Assembly (NCBI GenBank): GCA_013140405.1
Contig: JABFSV010000459.1
Location: 1-7,014, forward strand
Origin: Methyloglobulus sp.
GTDB taxonomy: Bacteria; Pseudomonadota; Gammaproteobacteria; Methylococcales; Methylomonadaceae
DNA: 7,014 nt
Direction: 5' to 3'
Of the stretch, positions 1 to 6,934 are shown one piece after another. Each line of letters starts with the position of its first letter. The stretch's first letter is position 1. Position numbers and translations under genes: made by a program. The notes below the pieces were generated by a model, which saw only the letters and a list, made by a program, of their open reading frames with translations, had not been told where the DNA came from and ran no database searches.

Positions 1-852
1 CTAAAACCTGGGCAACAAAAATATACCGTACTGACAAACGAGGAAGGCGGCATCATTGATGACATCATCGTTACCAGCATCGAATCCGGTTTGAGGATCG
101 TTGTCAATGCGGCCTGTAAAGACAAGGATTTTCACTACTTAGCCAGCCAGCTATCTAATCGCTGTCATTTTGTTGAGCTCGCTGATCAGGCACTATTTGC
201 TTTACAGGGGCCAATAGCGGCAGCAATCATCAGAAAATTCTCCGTAAGCGCCGCCGATTTGGCATTTATGACTACCTGTGAAACCGAGCTGGAAGGCATC
301 AAATGCACTATCAGCCGATGTGGCTATACTGGCGAAGACGGTTTTGAAATTTCCGTTGCTAACGACCACGCTGAAGCACTAGCTCGCTTACTCTTAGCGG
401 AAAAGGATGTTATTCCAATAGGCTTGGGAGCGAGGGACACCTTAAGACTGGAAGCGGGTCTGTGCCTTTATGGCCATGAACTCAACGAAACCATCACTCC
501 GGTAGAAGCAGGTTTATCCTGGATTATTAAAAAAGGCCACAACGGTTTCCCCGGCGCTGACACCATTATCCGACAATTACAGCAAGGCCCTGAAAAAATA
601 CGGGTCGGCCTAATTGTCGATAGTAAACAGCCAATACGGGAGGGCAGTACTGTATTTAACGACAATGACGAGATGATAGGCCACGTCACCAGTGGCAGTT
701 TCTCCCCAAGTCTTGGCAAGCCCGTTGCGATGGCGCTGCTGGAACGGCATTATTCCGGCCTAGGCATCCGTTTATACGCAAAGGTACGGGATCATCAAGT
801 CGCAGCCACTATTACCCGATTACCCTTCATTCCTCATCGCTACCATAGATAA
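1..852 (+). CDS. gcvT: Aminomethyltransferase, glycine cleavage T-protein (5' end cut by window edge)
   Basis: T-protein of the cytoplasmic glycine cleavage system. It takes the aminomethyl group from lipoylated H-protein and passes the one-carbon unit to tetrahydrofolate, releasing ammonia. Frame 1 is open from base 1 to the TAA at 850-852, giving 283 visible residues. By comparison with E. coli GcvT (about 364 aa), roughly 77-80 N-terminal residues lie before the window. The visible part starts with a GQQKYTVL.NEEGGIIDDIIV stretch. Its Asp pair (local residues 20-21) falls in the segment holding the catalytic Asp of the family. A GLGARDTLRLEAG motif follows at 421-459, then the C-terminal barrel motif TSGSFSPSLG near 688-717. 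A TTG at base 91 is an internal Leu codon, not a start, because family-conserved sequence continues upstream of it. gcvP follows after 3 bp, so the two are surely one operon. No frameshift or missing motif was seen. Confidence 0.95.
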   Translation, partial: LKPGQQKYTVLTNEEGGIIDDIIVTSIESGLRIVVNAACKDKDFHYLASQLSNRCHFVELADQALFALQGPIAAAIIRKFSVSAADLAFMTTCETELEGIKCTISRCGYTGEDGFEISVANDHAEALARLLLAEKDVIPIGLGARDTLRLEAGLCLYGHELNETITPVEAGLSWIIKKGHNGFPGADTIIRQLQQGPEKIRVGLIVDSKQPIREGSTVFNDNDEMIGHVTSGSFSPSLGKPVAMALLERHYSGLGIRLYAKVRDHQVAATITRLPFIPHRYHR

Positions 853-855
853 CTC

Positions 856-3753
856 ATGCCCACTACACGCACTAGTTTGAACCAATTGGAAATGCGCGGT
901 CATTTTATGCACCGTCACATTGGCCCAAATAAGCAACAAATGCAAGAAATGCTAACCGAACTGGGGTTGACCGACCTGGAAGAAATTATTGAAAACGCCC
1001 TTCCCGACGACATTATTAACCATGAACCGCTTAAGTTGACGGAAACGATTAGCGAAAGTGCCGTCATCAAACACATGCATAAAGCGCGTGAACGCAATAA
1101 AGTCTTTACCTCGATGATCGGCATGGGTTATCACGACACTATCATGCCCGCAGTAATCAAGCGCAATGTCCTGGAAAATCCGGGCTGGTATACCGCTTAT
1201 ACGCCGTACCAAGCGGAAGTCAGCCAAGGACGACTGGAAGCCTTGTTAAACTTCCAGCAAATGATTATCGACCTGACCGGCATGGAACTCGCTAATGCAT
1301 CCTTGCTTGATGAAGCCACAGCTGCGGCGGAAGCCATGACTATGTCCAGGCGCTTATCCCAAAGCACTGCCAACGCGATAGTTGTCGACCAAGATTGCCA
1401 CCCGCAAACCATTGCTGTTGTTCTTACCCGCGCCCATTCCTTAGGTTATGAAGTCATCATCGCCGATCCTTATTATGATTTACAACAACATGATTTTTTT
1501 GCGGTCTTGGTACAGTATCCCGGCTCTAAAGGCGAAATCAGGGATCTGAGCGAAATCGCAGTAATCGCACATCAAAAGTCAGCGTTACTGACCGTTGCGG
1601 CTGATCTCCTAAGCCTAGTTTTGCTCAAGCCGCCGGGAGCGTTCGGAGCCGATATAGCCGTCGGTAGCGCACAGCGCTTTGGTGTTCCCATGGGATACGG
1701 TGGACCACATGCTGCATTTTTTGCGACACGGGATGAATTTAAGCGTTCCGTTCCGGGGCGCATTATCGGTGTGTCAAAAGACATTCATGGCCAAATTGCC
1801 TACCGTATGGCGCTGCAAACCCGCGAACAACATATCCGCCGTGATAAAGCTACGAGCAATATTTGCACATCCCAGGTTCTCCTAGCGGTCATCGCCGGAT
1901 TCTATGGGATATACCACGGCGCTGAAGGCTTACGGTTGATAGCAGGTAGGGTGCATCGTTACGCCCAAATTCTGGCGACAGGTATTTCCCAGTTAGGCTT
2001 TGAAATCGTTAGCCGTCGTTATTTCGATGCCATTATCGTTAAAGTCCCGAACCGGGCGAAACGTTTCGCGGCACAAGCGGCAGAAGCCAATATCAATCTA
2101 CGCATTATTGATAATGACCATCTCGGCATTTCTTTAGATGAGACGACAACGCGAAAAAATCTGCGGGAATTGTGGCAGATATTCGTTACACCTACGTCAG
2201 AATTTCCTGACATCAATCGACTTAATGAAGTCATAGAAGAATGTGTACCTGAGGGCTTATTGCGTACTGATAGCATCCTGCAGCATCCTGTTTTCGAACG
2301 CTACCACTCCGAAACGGAAATGATGCGCTATATGCGACGGTTAGCCCGACGCGATATTGCGCTAGACCGCGCGATGATACCGTTAGGATCTTGTACCATG
2401 AAGCTCAATGCAGCGACGGAAATGCAATCGATTTCTTATCATGAGTTTAATGGCTTACATCCTTTCGCACCACTCTATCAAACCCACGGTTATCAACAGA
2501 TGTTTGCCGAATTGGAAGATATGTTATGCGATTTGACTGGTTTTGATGCTTTCTCGCTACAACCGAATGCCGGATCGCAAGGCGAATATACCGGACTGTT
2601 GGTTATCCGTAAATATCATGAAGTCAACGGCCAGTCGCAACGCAACATCTGCCTGATTCCAGCTTCCGCACACGGCACCAACCCTGCCAGTGCGGTTATG
2701 GCGGGGCTTAAGGTCGTAGTCGTCTCTTGTGATGCTTGTGGCAATATTAGCCTAGACGATTTACATACTAAAGTCGCCGAACATCACGATACACTAGCGG
2801 CATTGATGATTACTTATCCTTCCACGCACGGTGTGTTTGAACTAACTTTCAGGGAAATCTGCAATATCATTCATCAGCACGGCGGTCAGGTATATCTGGA
2901 CGGCGCCAATTTTAATGCGCTGGTAGGATTAAGCCGCCCCGGCAAAATCGGTGCTGATGTCGCCCACCTTAATATGCATAAAACATTCTGTATCCCGCAT
3001 GGCGGTGGCGGCCCCGGTGTTGGTCCGATTGGTGTAGGGGCGCATTTAGCGCCGTTCCTGCCGGATCATCCCGTGGTGGAAGGCGTGAATCCGGCTAAAG
3101 GCAAGCATGGCACCATCGGCACAGTATCCGCCGCGCCTTGGGGTTCTGCCAGTATCTACACTATTTCTTGGGCTTATATTGCGATGATGGGCGCAGCCGG
3201 CCTAAAACGGGCGACATTGACTGCGATATTAAACGCTAACTATATCGCCAAACGCTTGGCATCCCATTACCCTATTTTATACACTGGCAAAAACGGCTGG
3301 GTTGCCCATGAGTGCATTATTGATTGCCGTGAATTCAAGAAGACCTGTAACATCACCGTGGAAGACATCGCCAAGCGCCTGATTGATTTCGGTTTCCATG
3401 CCCCCACCGTGGCCTTTCCCGTACCTGACACCCTGATGATCGAACCCACCGAAAGCGAGGATAAAGTAGAAATCGACCGTTTTTGCGATGCTTTAATTGC
3501 TATCCGCCAGGAAATCTCTGCCATTGAAAATGGCAGCGCCGATCCCGAAAATAACGTGCTGCACAATGCACCGCATACTCACCGCTTATTGTTTGAAGAA
3601 TGGAGGTTTCCCTATTCCAAGCAGCAGGCCTTTTTTCCTAACAACAATCAGCATGACGATAAGTACTGGCCACCGGTTGGACGTATCGATAACGTTTATG
3701 GTGACCGTCATGTGGTTTGCACTTGCCCTCCCTTGGAGGATTACGGGTTATAA
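856..3753 (+). CDS. gcvP: Glycine dehydrogenase (aminomethyl-transferring), P-protein, single-chain
   Basis: PLP-dependent P-protein of the glycine cleavage system. It decarboxylates glycine and loads the remaining aminomethyl group onto the lipoyl arm of H-protein. At 965 aa it matches the full-length fused form (E. coli is about 957 aa), with two aminotransferase-like halves. The start is supported by the N-terminal SLNQLE..G.F..RHIGP pattern (residues 7-24), typical of GcvP. The N-terminal half carries [20 protein letters not shown] and [13 protein letters not shown]. The C-terminal half carries PLGSCTMK (509-516), AHGTNPAS (605-612), DGANFNA (682-688) and [16 protein letters not shown], where Lys709 is the expected PLP Schiff-base lysine and 716-719 the glycine loop. 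Leu689 replaces a Gln common after this Asn-Ala in relatives, a minor oddity. There is no convincing Shine-Dalgarno before the ATG, and only 3 bp separate it from the gcvT stop, which suggests translational coupling. The expected gcvH is not between gcvT and gcvP. Confidence 0.97.
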   Translation: MPTTRTSLNQLEMRGHFMHRHIGPNKQQMQEMLTELGLTDLEEIIENALPDDIINHEPLKLTETISESAVIKHMHKARERNKVFTSMIGMGYHDTIMPAVIKRNVLENPGWYTAYTPYQAEVSQGRLEALLNFQQMIIDLTGMELANASLLDEATAAAEAMTMSRRLSQSTANAIVVDQDCHPQTIAVVLTRAHSLGYEVIIADPYYDLQQHDFFAVLVQYPGSKGEIRDLSEIAVIAHQKSALLTVAADLLSLVLLKPPGAFGADIAVGSAQRFGVPMGYGGPHAAFFATRDEFKRSVPGRIIGVSKDIHGQIAYRMALQTREQHIRRDKATSNICTSQVLLAVIAGFYGIYHGAEGLRLIAGRVHRYAQILATGISQLGFEIVSRRYFDAIIVKVPNRAKRFAAQAAEANINLRIIDNDHLGISLDETTTRKNLRELWQIFVTPTSEFPDINRLNEVIEECVPEGLLRTDSILQHPVFERYHSETEMMRYMRRLARRDIALDRAMIPLGSCTMKLNAATEMQSISYHEFNGLHPFAPLYQTHGYQQMFAELEDMLCDLTGFDAFSLQPNAGSQGEYTGLLVIRKYHEVNGQSQRNICLIPASAHGTNPASAVMAGLKVVVVSCDACGNISLDDLHTKVAEHHDTLAALMITYPSTHGVFELTFREICNIIHQHGGQVYLDGANFNALVGLSRPGKIGADVAHLNMHKTFCIPHGGGGPGVGPIGVGAHLAPFLPDHPVVEGVNPAKGKHGTIGTVSAAPWGSASIYTISWAYIAMMGAAGLKRATLTAILNANYIAKRLASHYPILYTGKNGWVAHECIIDCREFKKTCNITVEDIAKRLIDFGFHAPTVAFPVPDTLMIEPTESEDKVEIDRFCDALIAIRQEISAIENGSADPENNVLHNAPHTHRLLFEEWRFPYSKQQAFFPNNNQHDDKYWPPVGRIDNVYGDRHVVCTCPPLEDYGL

Positions 3754-3808
3754 AATCAGCTAATTTCGGCAGATAAAATAAAATCTACCATGAACTAGCA
3801 AATGTTTT

Positions 3809-3842
3809 ACTGCCATCATTTGTCGTGCAGTGTTAATTTTTT
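3809..3842 (+). terminator. Weak candidate terminator after gcvP
   Basis: ACTGC (3809-3813) and GCAGT (3827-3831) form a perfect 5-bp stem around a 13-nt loop. A run of six T follows at 3837-3842, five bases after the stem. The stem is short and the T-run offset, so this is a poor intrinsic terminator, though it is the best one in the gap. An overlapping CAAATG/CATTTG pair could form an alternative fold. Confidence 0.25.
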
Positions 3843-3863
3843 AGGCAACAAGTTAGGGTCATT

Positions 3864-3892
3864 AAATAATCGAAAATAATTGATACTTTTCG
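3864..3892. repeat. 10-bp tandem repeat plus inverted repeat upstream of macro gene (possible operator/promoter)
   Basis: AAATAATCGA (3864-3873) is followed directly by AAATAATTGA (3874-3883), a tandem repeat with one mismatch. Each copy contains AATAAT, five of six bases of a -10 box. The second copy overlaps an inverted repeat, CGAAAA (3871-3876) and TTTTCG (3887-3892), with a 10-nt spacer. About one helical turn between copies and the dyad symmetry suit a regulator site or promoter core 60-90 bp before the macro gene. AT-rich chance repetition is a real alternative, and no matching -35 box was found. Confidence 0.3.
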
Positions 3893-3914
3893 CTTGTTCA
3901 GCACTCAAACGTCA

Positions 3915-3953
3915 ATGAGTATGGCTGTAAGGTCAAAAATGGGGGAACTATGA
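3915..3953 (+). other. Possible 12-codon leader ORF overlapping the macro gene start
   Basis: An ATG at 3915 opens a 12-codon frame (MSMAVRSKMGEL) ending in a TGA at 3951-3953. That stop overlaps the macro gene's ATG in an ATGA arrangement typical of translational coupling. In-frame ATGs also occur at 3921 and 3939; the one at 3939 has an AAGG (3929-3932) at good distance. The macro gene's own Shine-Dalgarno lies inside this frame. No homologue is recognised. A frame this short could easily arise by chance. Confidence 0.25.
3941..3946 (+). promoter_or_regulatory. Ribosome binding site of the macro domain gene
   Basis: GGGGGA lies 3 bases before the ATG at 3950. It is purine-rich but unusually close, which supports this ATG as the start while leaving room for coupled initiation from the overlapping leader frame. 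Confidence 0.5.
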
Positions 3954-4441
3954 TATACAAAGTCGAAGGCGACATCCTATTGAGCAAGGCACAAGCGATT
4001 GGTCATGCCGTTGGGATAAACGACCCTATGAATAAAGGCTTGGCATTGCAATTACGCAACAAGTATCCGTCTTTACAAAAAGACCTCAACCGCTGGTGCC
4101 ATCAACATAATACATTACCGGGTGAAGCCTGGATGTGGGTTGGGCAAAATAACGTCCGTATCGTGAACCTAATCACCCATGAAAATAGAGAAAGCAACGA
4201 TCATCACTATGGCAAAGCTACGCTAGGCAATATCAGGCACGCGTTAGGCGTATTAGTTAAAATGATAGCTTTTGAAAAACTAACGTCCATCGCTTTGCCT
4301 AAATTAGGAACCGGATTGGGTGATCTGGACTGGGATGATGTGTGGCCGTTAATTGAAAACAGCCTTGGCGGGCTTGATATTCCAGTCTACGTATACGTTG
4401 TTTATTATCCCGGCCAAACTGCTGATGAACCCGGTGTTTAA
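3950..4441 (+). CDS. Stand-alone macro domain protein (TARG1/DarG-like), putative ADP-ribose binder or hydrolase
   Basis: Single macro domain of 163 aa with no signal peptide or membrane segment, so probably cytoplasmic. Family members bind ADP-ribose, and many remove it from proteins or DNA or deacylate O-acyl-ADP-ribose. Residues 2-9 (IYKVEGDI) form the first strand with the adenine-contacting Asp8. Residues 19-35 (HAVGINDPMNKGLALQL) match the first ligand loop, 72-78 (VNLITHE) a central strand, and 117-131 (PKLGTGLGDLDWDDV) the phosphate-binding loop. The pattern is closest to human TARG1/OARD1 and the DarG antitoxin. However, His77 sits where TARG1 and DarG have the catalytic Lys, Asn28 replaces a loop Gly (usual MGxGIA), and Gly124-Asp125 replaces TARG1's Leu-Asp or the usual GGL. 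It may therefore bind without hydrolysing, or use other residues. No DarT-like partner is in the window. The upstream neighbour ends 196 bp away and the downstream gene starts 176 bp away, so it may be monocistronic. Confidence 0.85.
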   Translation: MIYKVEGDILLSKAQAIGHAVGINDPMNKGLALQLRNKYPSLQKDLNRWCHQHNTLPGEAWMWVGQNNVRIVNLITHENRESNDHHYGKATLGNIRHALGVLVKMIAFEKLTSIALPKLGTGLGDLDWDDVWPLIENSLGGLDIPVYVYVVYYPGQTADEPGV

Positions 4442-4518
4442 ACAACCGTACTGCACGTTGCAAATACCCCACTAATTTCCAAACACTATACCAGTCAACA
4501 AGGCACGAATTGTATGTC

Positions 4519-4548
4519 TTGAGGACTTGGAGAAAAAGGGCGTATTCA
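4519..4548 (+). promoter_or_regulatory. Weak candidate promoter before acetoacetyl-CoA synthetase
   Basis: TTGAGG (4519-4524) and TATTCA (4543-4548), 18 bp apart, give partial matches to -35 and -10 boxes, about 70 bp before the likely start. The -10 match is only three of six. Nothing better was seen in the 176-bp gap 4442-4617, which also shows no clear terminator for the macro gene, so read-through from upstream is equally possible. Confidence 0.15.
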
Positions 4549-4617
4549 AGCCTATCTCCTGAACTTACCCAAACCGTTTCTGCTCTTATGGAATGTGTCC
4601 AGACATCCGTGACCAAC

Positions 4618-6570
4618 ATGAATCGAGTCCTTTGGCAACCTTCGCCAGAACGTCAGGCTTACGCCAATATTACCCGCTTCATGAAATTGGTGGGAGAGCG
4701 CTATGGCGTTGCTGTTACCGAATATGCTGCCCTTTACCAATGGTCTATTGAAAATCCCGCCGCTTTTTGGGATTTGCTGTGGGATTTTGCAGGTATAAAG
4801 GCTGTCCAGAAAGGGAAAGTGGTTTTAGCGCATAAAGACAGAATGCCCGGAGCCCTTTGGTTTCCAGATGCACGGCTCAATTATGCGGAAAACCTACTAA
4901 AGCAACATGACAATCGTCGCTTTGCCATTAGTTTTCATAGCGAAAATGGCAAAATCCAGCAGCTTACTTATGGAGAACTTTATAGCCGTGTTTCCCAGCT
5001 TGCCCAGGCGTTGCGGAATGACGGCATCAAAGCTGGTGACAGAATAGCTGGCGTTTTGCCGAACCTTCCCGAAGCCATTATAGCCATGCTGGCAACCGCC
5101 AGCCTCGGTGCAATATGGAGTAGCTGTTCTCCGGATTTCGGTATTCCCGGTATCGTAGACCGTTTCAGCCAAATAGCTCCCAAAGTGTTGTTTGTATGCG
5201 ATGGCTACACTTTTAACGGTAAGATATTTGATCGCCTGGACCAGGTTGAACCTTTGCTCAAGGCGCTGCCGTCAGTTCAAAAAACCGTGTTAATTCCTTA
5301 TCTGCAAAGCGAATCGTTCAAGGTCAGTAATCAAGTATCGCTTTGGCAAGACTATCTGGCCGATCTTTCGGAAAACCAACCCATAGAGTTTATGCCAATG
5401 GCATTCGACAATCCCTTATTTATCCTTTATTCCTCCGGCACCACAGGGCCACCGAAATGCATTGTGCATAGTGTCGGCGGGACTTTGCTCCAGCACCTGA
5501 AGGAACACAAACTGCATGTGGATATCCATCCCGGTGACCGGCTGTTTTATTACACCACATGCGGCTGGATGATGTGGAACTGGCTGGCTTCCGCATTGGC
5601 ATCAGGTGCGGAATTGGTGCTTTATGACGGCTCGCCGCTTTATCCCAAAGCTGATGCATTGTTTGACTTGATTGATGAACTTCAAATCAATATCTTTGGG
5701 GTTTCCGCCAAATATATCAACGCCATCAAAAAAGCTGCTCTTAGCCCTAAAAACACCCACAACCTGTCATCGCTCAATACCATATTATCCACCGGATCGC
5801 CCTTGATGCAGGAAGGCTTTGATTATGTGTACGAGTCGATCAAATCCGATGTTTGCCTGTCCTCCATTTCCGGCGGAACAGACATCATTTCCTGCTTTGT
5901 CCTCGGTTGCCCGATCCTGCCTGTACGCCGAAGTGAAATCCAGTGCCGTGGACTAGCGATGGACGTGGATGTTTATGACGAAAGTGGTAATTCGTTGCAA
6001 GGAGAAAAAGGCGAACTAGTCTGTAAATCGCCGTTTCCTTCCATGCCGATAGGTTTCTGGAATGACCCTGAGCAGAAACAGTATCATGCCGCCTATTTTG
6101 AAAAATATCCAGGAATTTGGTGGCACGGCGATTATGTGGCGTTGACAGAAAGCGGCGGAATGATTATTTATGGTCGCTCGGATGCTGTGCTTAACCCTGG
6201 CGGCATCAGGATCGGTACGGCAGAAATTTACCGACAAGTTGAGCAGATAGATGAAGTCCTGGAAAGCCTGGTGGTTGGGCAGGACATCGGGGGCGATTGC
6301 AGGATTATCTTATTCGTTATCCTGCGACAGGGAGTGGCGTTAACAGAGCAATTGAAGCTGAAGATCAATCAGCAGATCAGGCTGAACGCCTCCCCCCATC
6401 ACGTTCCGGCAGAAATCCTGCAAGTAACCGATATTCCCCGCACCAAAAGCGGCAAAATTGCGGAACTGGCGGTACGCAATATCATCCATGGACTTCCGGT
6501 AAAAAATCGGGATGCTTTGGCTAATCCTGAAGCGTTGGAACAGTATAAGCTGATTAAAGAAGACCTCTAA
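4618..6570 (+). CDS. aacS: Acetoacetyl-CoA synthetase (AMP-forming acetoacetate-CoA ligase)
   Basis: ANL-superfamily enzyme that activates acetoacetate with ATP to acetoacetyl-AMP and transfers it to CoA. It salvages ketone or PHB-derived acetoacetate in the cytoplasm. From the ATG at 4618 it is 650 aa, the usual family length. The N-terminus (MNRVLWQPSPERQAYANITRF begins here) fits the family's LW.PSPER..AN.T.F pattern, with an ALWFPDARLNYAENLL block near residues 78-93. Core motifs are in order: A3 P-loop YSSGTTGPPK (271-280), A4-like TTCGWMMWNW (313-322), A5 SSISGGTDI (415-423), A7 HGDY (503-506), A8 YGRSDAVLNPGGIRIGTAEIY (518-538) and A10 PRTKSGK (607-613). Lys613 is the catalytic lysine, which in related acyl-CoA synthetases is controlled by acetylation. 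The frame is open back to 4510, with in-frame ATG at 4588 and GTG at 4609, but that extension matches nothing in the family. No strong Shine-Dalgarno precedes any candidate start. Acetyl-CoA synthetase is less likely given the motifs around 271-322 and 415-423. Confidence 0.93.
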   Translation: MNRVLWQPSPERQAYANITRFMKLVGERYGVAVTEYAALYQWSIENPAAFWDLLWDFAGIKAVQKGKVVLAHKDRMPGALWFPDARLNYAENLLKQHDNRRFAISFHSENGKIQQLTYGELYSRVSQLAQALRNDGIKAGDRIAGVLPNLPEAIIAMLATASLGAIWSSCSPDFGIPGIVDRFSQIAPKVLFVCDGYTFNGKIFDRLDQVEPLLKALPSVQKTVLIPYLQSESFKVSNQVSLWQDYLADLSENQPIEFMPMAFDNPLFILYSSGTTGPPKCIVHSVGGTLLQHLKEHKLHVDIHPGDRLFYYTTCGWMMWNWLASALASGAELVLYDGSPLYPKADALFDLIDELQINIFGVSAKYINAIKKAALSPKNTHNLSSLNTILSTGSPLMQEGFDYVYESIKSDVCLSSISGGTDIISCFVLGCPILPVRRSEIQCRGLAMDVDVYDESGNSLQGEKGELVCKSPFPSMPIGFWNDPEQKQYHAAYFEKYPGIWWHGDYVALTESGGMIIYGRSDAVLNPGGIRIGTAEIYRQVEQIDEVLESLVVGQDIGGDCRIILFVILRQGVALTEQLKLKINQQIRLNASPHHVPAEILQVTDIPRTKSGKIAELAVRNIIHGLPVKNRDALANPEALEQYKLIKEDL

Positions 6571-6600
6571 ATCTCCTCACCTTTATATGATTGCTTCATT

Positions 6601-6628
6601 GCGACCTATTCTACGCGACCTACGCTAC
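6601..6628. repeat. Imperfect 14-bp tandem duplication in convergent gap
   Basis: GCGACCTATTCTAC (6601-6614) is followed directly by GCGACCTACGCTAC (6615-6628), identical at 12 of 14 positions. It sits between the stop of aacS and the stop of the convergent antitoxin gene. Replication slippage explains it best. The second copy also supplies the left arm of the adjacent stem-loop. Confidence 0.6.
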
Positions 6629-6655
6629 TTACCGACTTATCCGACGTAGCGTTTT
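6622..6655 (+). terminator. Candidate terminator of aacS overlapping the antitoxin 3' end
   Basis: ACGCTAC (6622-6628) pairs perfectly with GTAGCGT (6646-6652) around a 17-nt loop, followed by TTTTGTT. On the plus strand this could end the aacS transcript. The right arm lies inside the last codons of the convergent antitoxin gene. The loop is long and the T-run only four, so it is a moderate candidate. On the minus strand no T-run follows, so it is unlikely to act in both directions. Confidence 0.4.
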
Positions 6656-6934
6656 GTTAGCAGTGATATCTTGCAAGCCCCCAGATACATATTTGTGTAG
6701 CACACTCGCTACCAAGGACTGATAAGGCAATCCTTCTTCTAACGCTCGACGTTGCAATGCAGCCAAATCCCTGCTGGATATCCTGATATTAATACGCTTA
6801 TCTTTCTTGAAAGTAGCTTCAGCAGATTGAACCAGAAGTTTTTTGCGTTCCTCCGTTAATACGGATTCAAACTCATCCACCTCAAACGCATCCAGCAACT
6901 CTTGCTCTTCTTGATCTAATTTCACATTACTCAT
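6629..6934 (-). CDS. CopG-family ribbon-helix-helix antitoxin
   Basis: Small, charged 101-aa protein, probably the DNA-binding antitoxin of a type II toxin-antitoxin pair. The N-terminal half (residues 1-45) is acidic with Glu/Asp-rich helices (EEQELLDAFE...EFESV) followed by SAEATFKKDKR, as in antitoxins of the CopG_antitoxin group (PF12441-like). The C-terminal part fits a ribbon-helix-helix: strand RINIRIS (47-53), helix SRDLAALQRRALEEGL (54-69), helix PYQSLVASVLHKYVSG (70-85). Such proteins usually dimerise, bind the module's own promoter and neutralise the toxin with the acidic part. The ATG at 6934 is preferred over a GTG at 6940 because GAGGTGA ends two bases before it. The upstream gene on the same strand overlaps it by 8 nt, so the two are translationally linked. 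It converges on aacS with a 58-bp gap. Confidence 0.85.
   Translation of the reverse strand: MSNVKLDQEEQELLDAFEVDEFESVLTEERKKLLVQSAEATFKKDKRINIRISSRDLAALQRRALEEGLPYQSLVASVLHKYVSGGLQDITANKTLRRISR

Larger units (their letters stand above)
3754..3949. other. AT-rich intergenic region between gcvP and the macro domain gene
   Basis: This 196-bp gap must end the gcv transcript or start the macro gene's, or both. It holds a weak hairpin with a T-run (3809-3842), a 10-bp tandem repeat merging into an inverted repeat (3864-3892), a TTGATA hexamer at 3880-3885 that resembles a -35 box but lacks a good -10 at normal spacing, and a 12-codon leader ORF (3915-3953). No tRNA, riboswitch or longer coding sequence is visible. 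No sigma-70 promoter can be placed with confidence. Confidence 0.6.

Noticed and set aside
468..719. Minus-strand frame inside gcvT
   Set aside because: It lies wholly opposite conserved gcvT codons and shows no recognisable protein features.
91..852. gcvT as a shorter gene starting at TTG 91
   Set aside because: The same frame is open to base 1 and encodes conserved T-protein sequence, including the Asp pair, so the gene is cut by the window edge and does not start at 91.
3497..3763. Plus-strand 88-codon frame over the gcvP 3' end
   Set aside because: It overlaps the conserved gcvP C-terminus in another frame and has no independent support.
3754..3949. Glycine riboswitch or other structured RNA
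   Set aside because: The region follows gcvP rather than preceding the operon, and no paired aptamer-like purine-rich helices are visible.
4299..4619. Minus-strand 106-codon frame spanning the macro 3' end and the following gap
   Set aside because: Half of it is antisense to conserved macro codons; composition is not protein-like and no motif is recognised.
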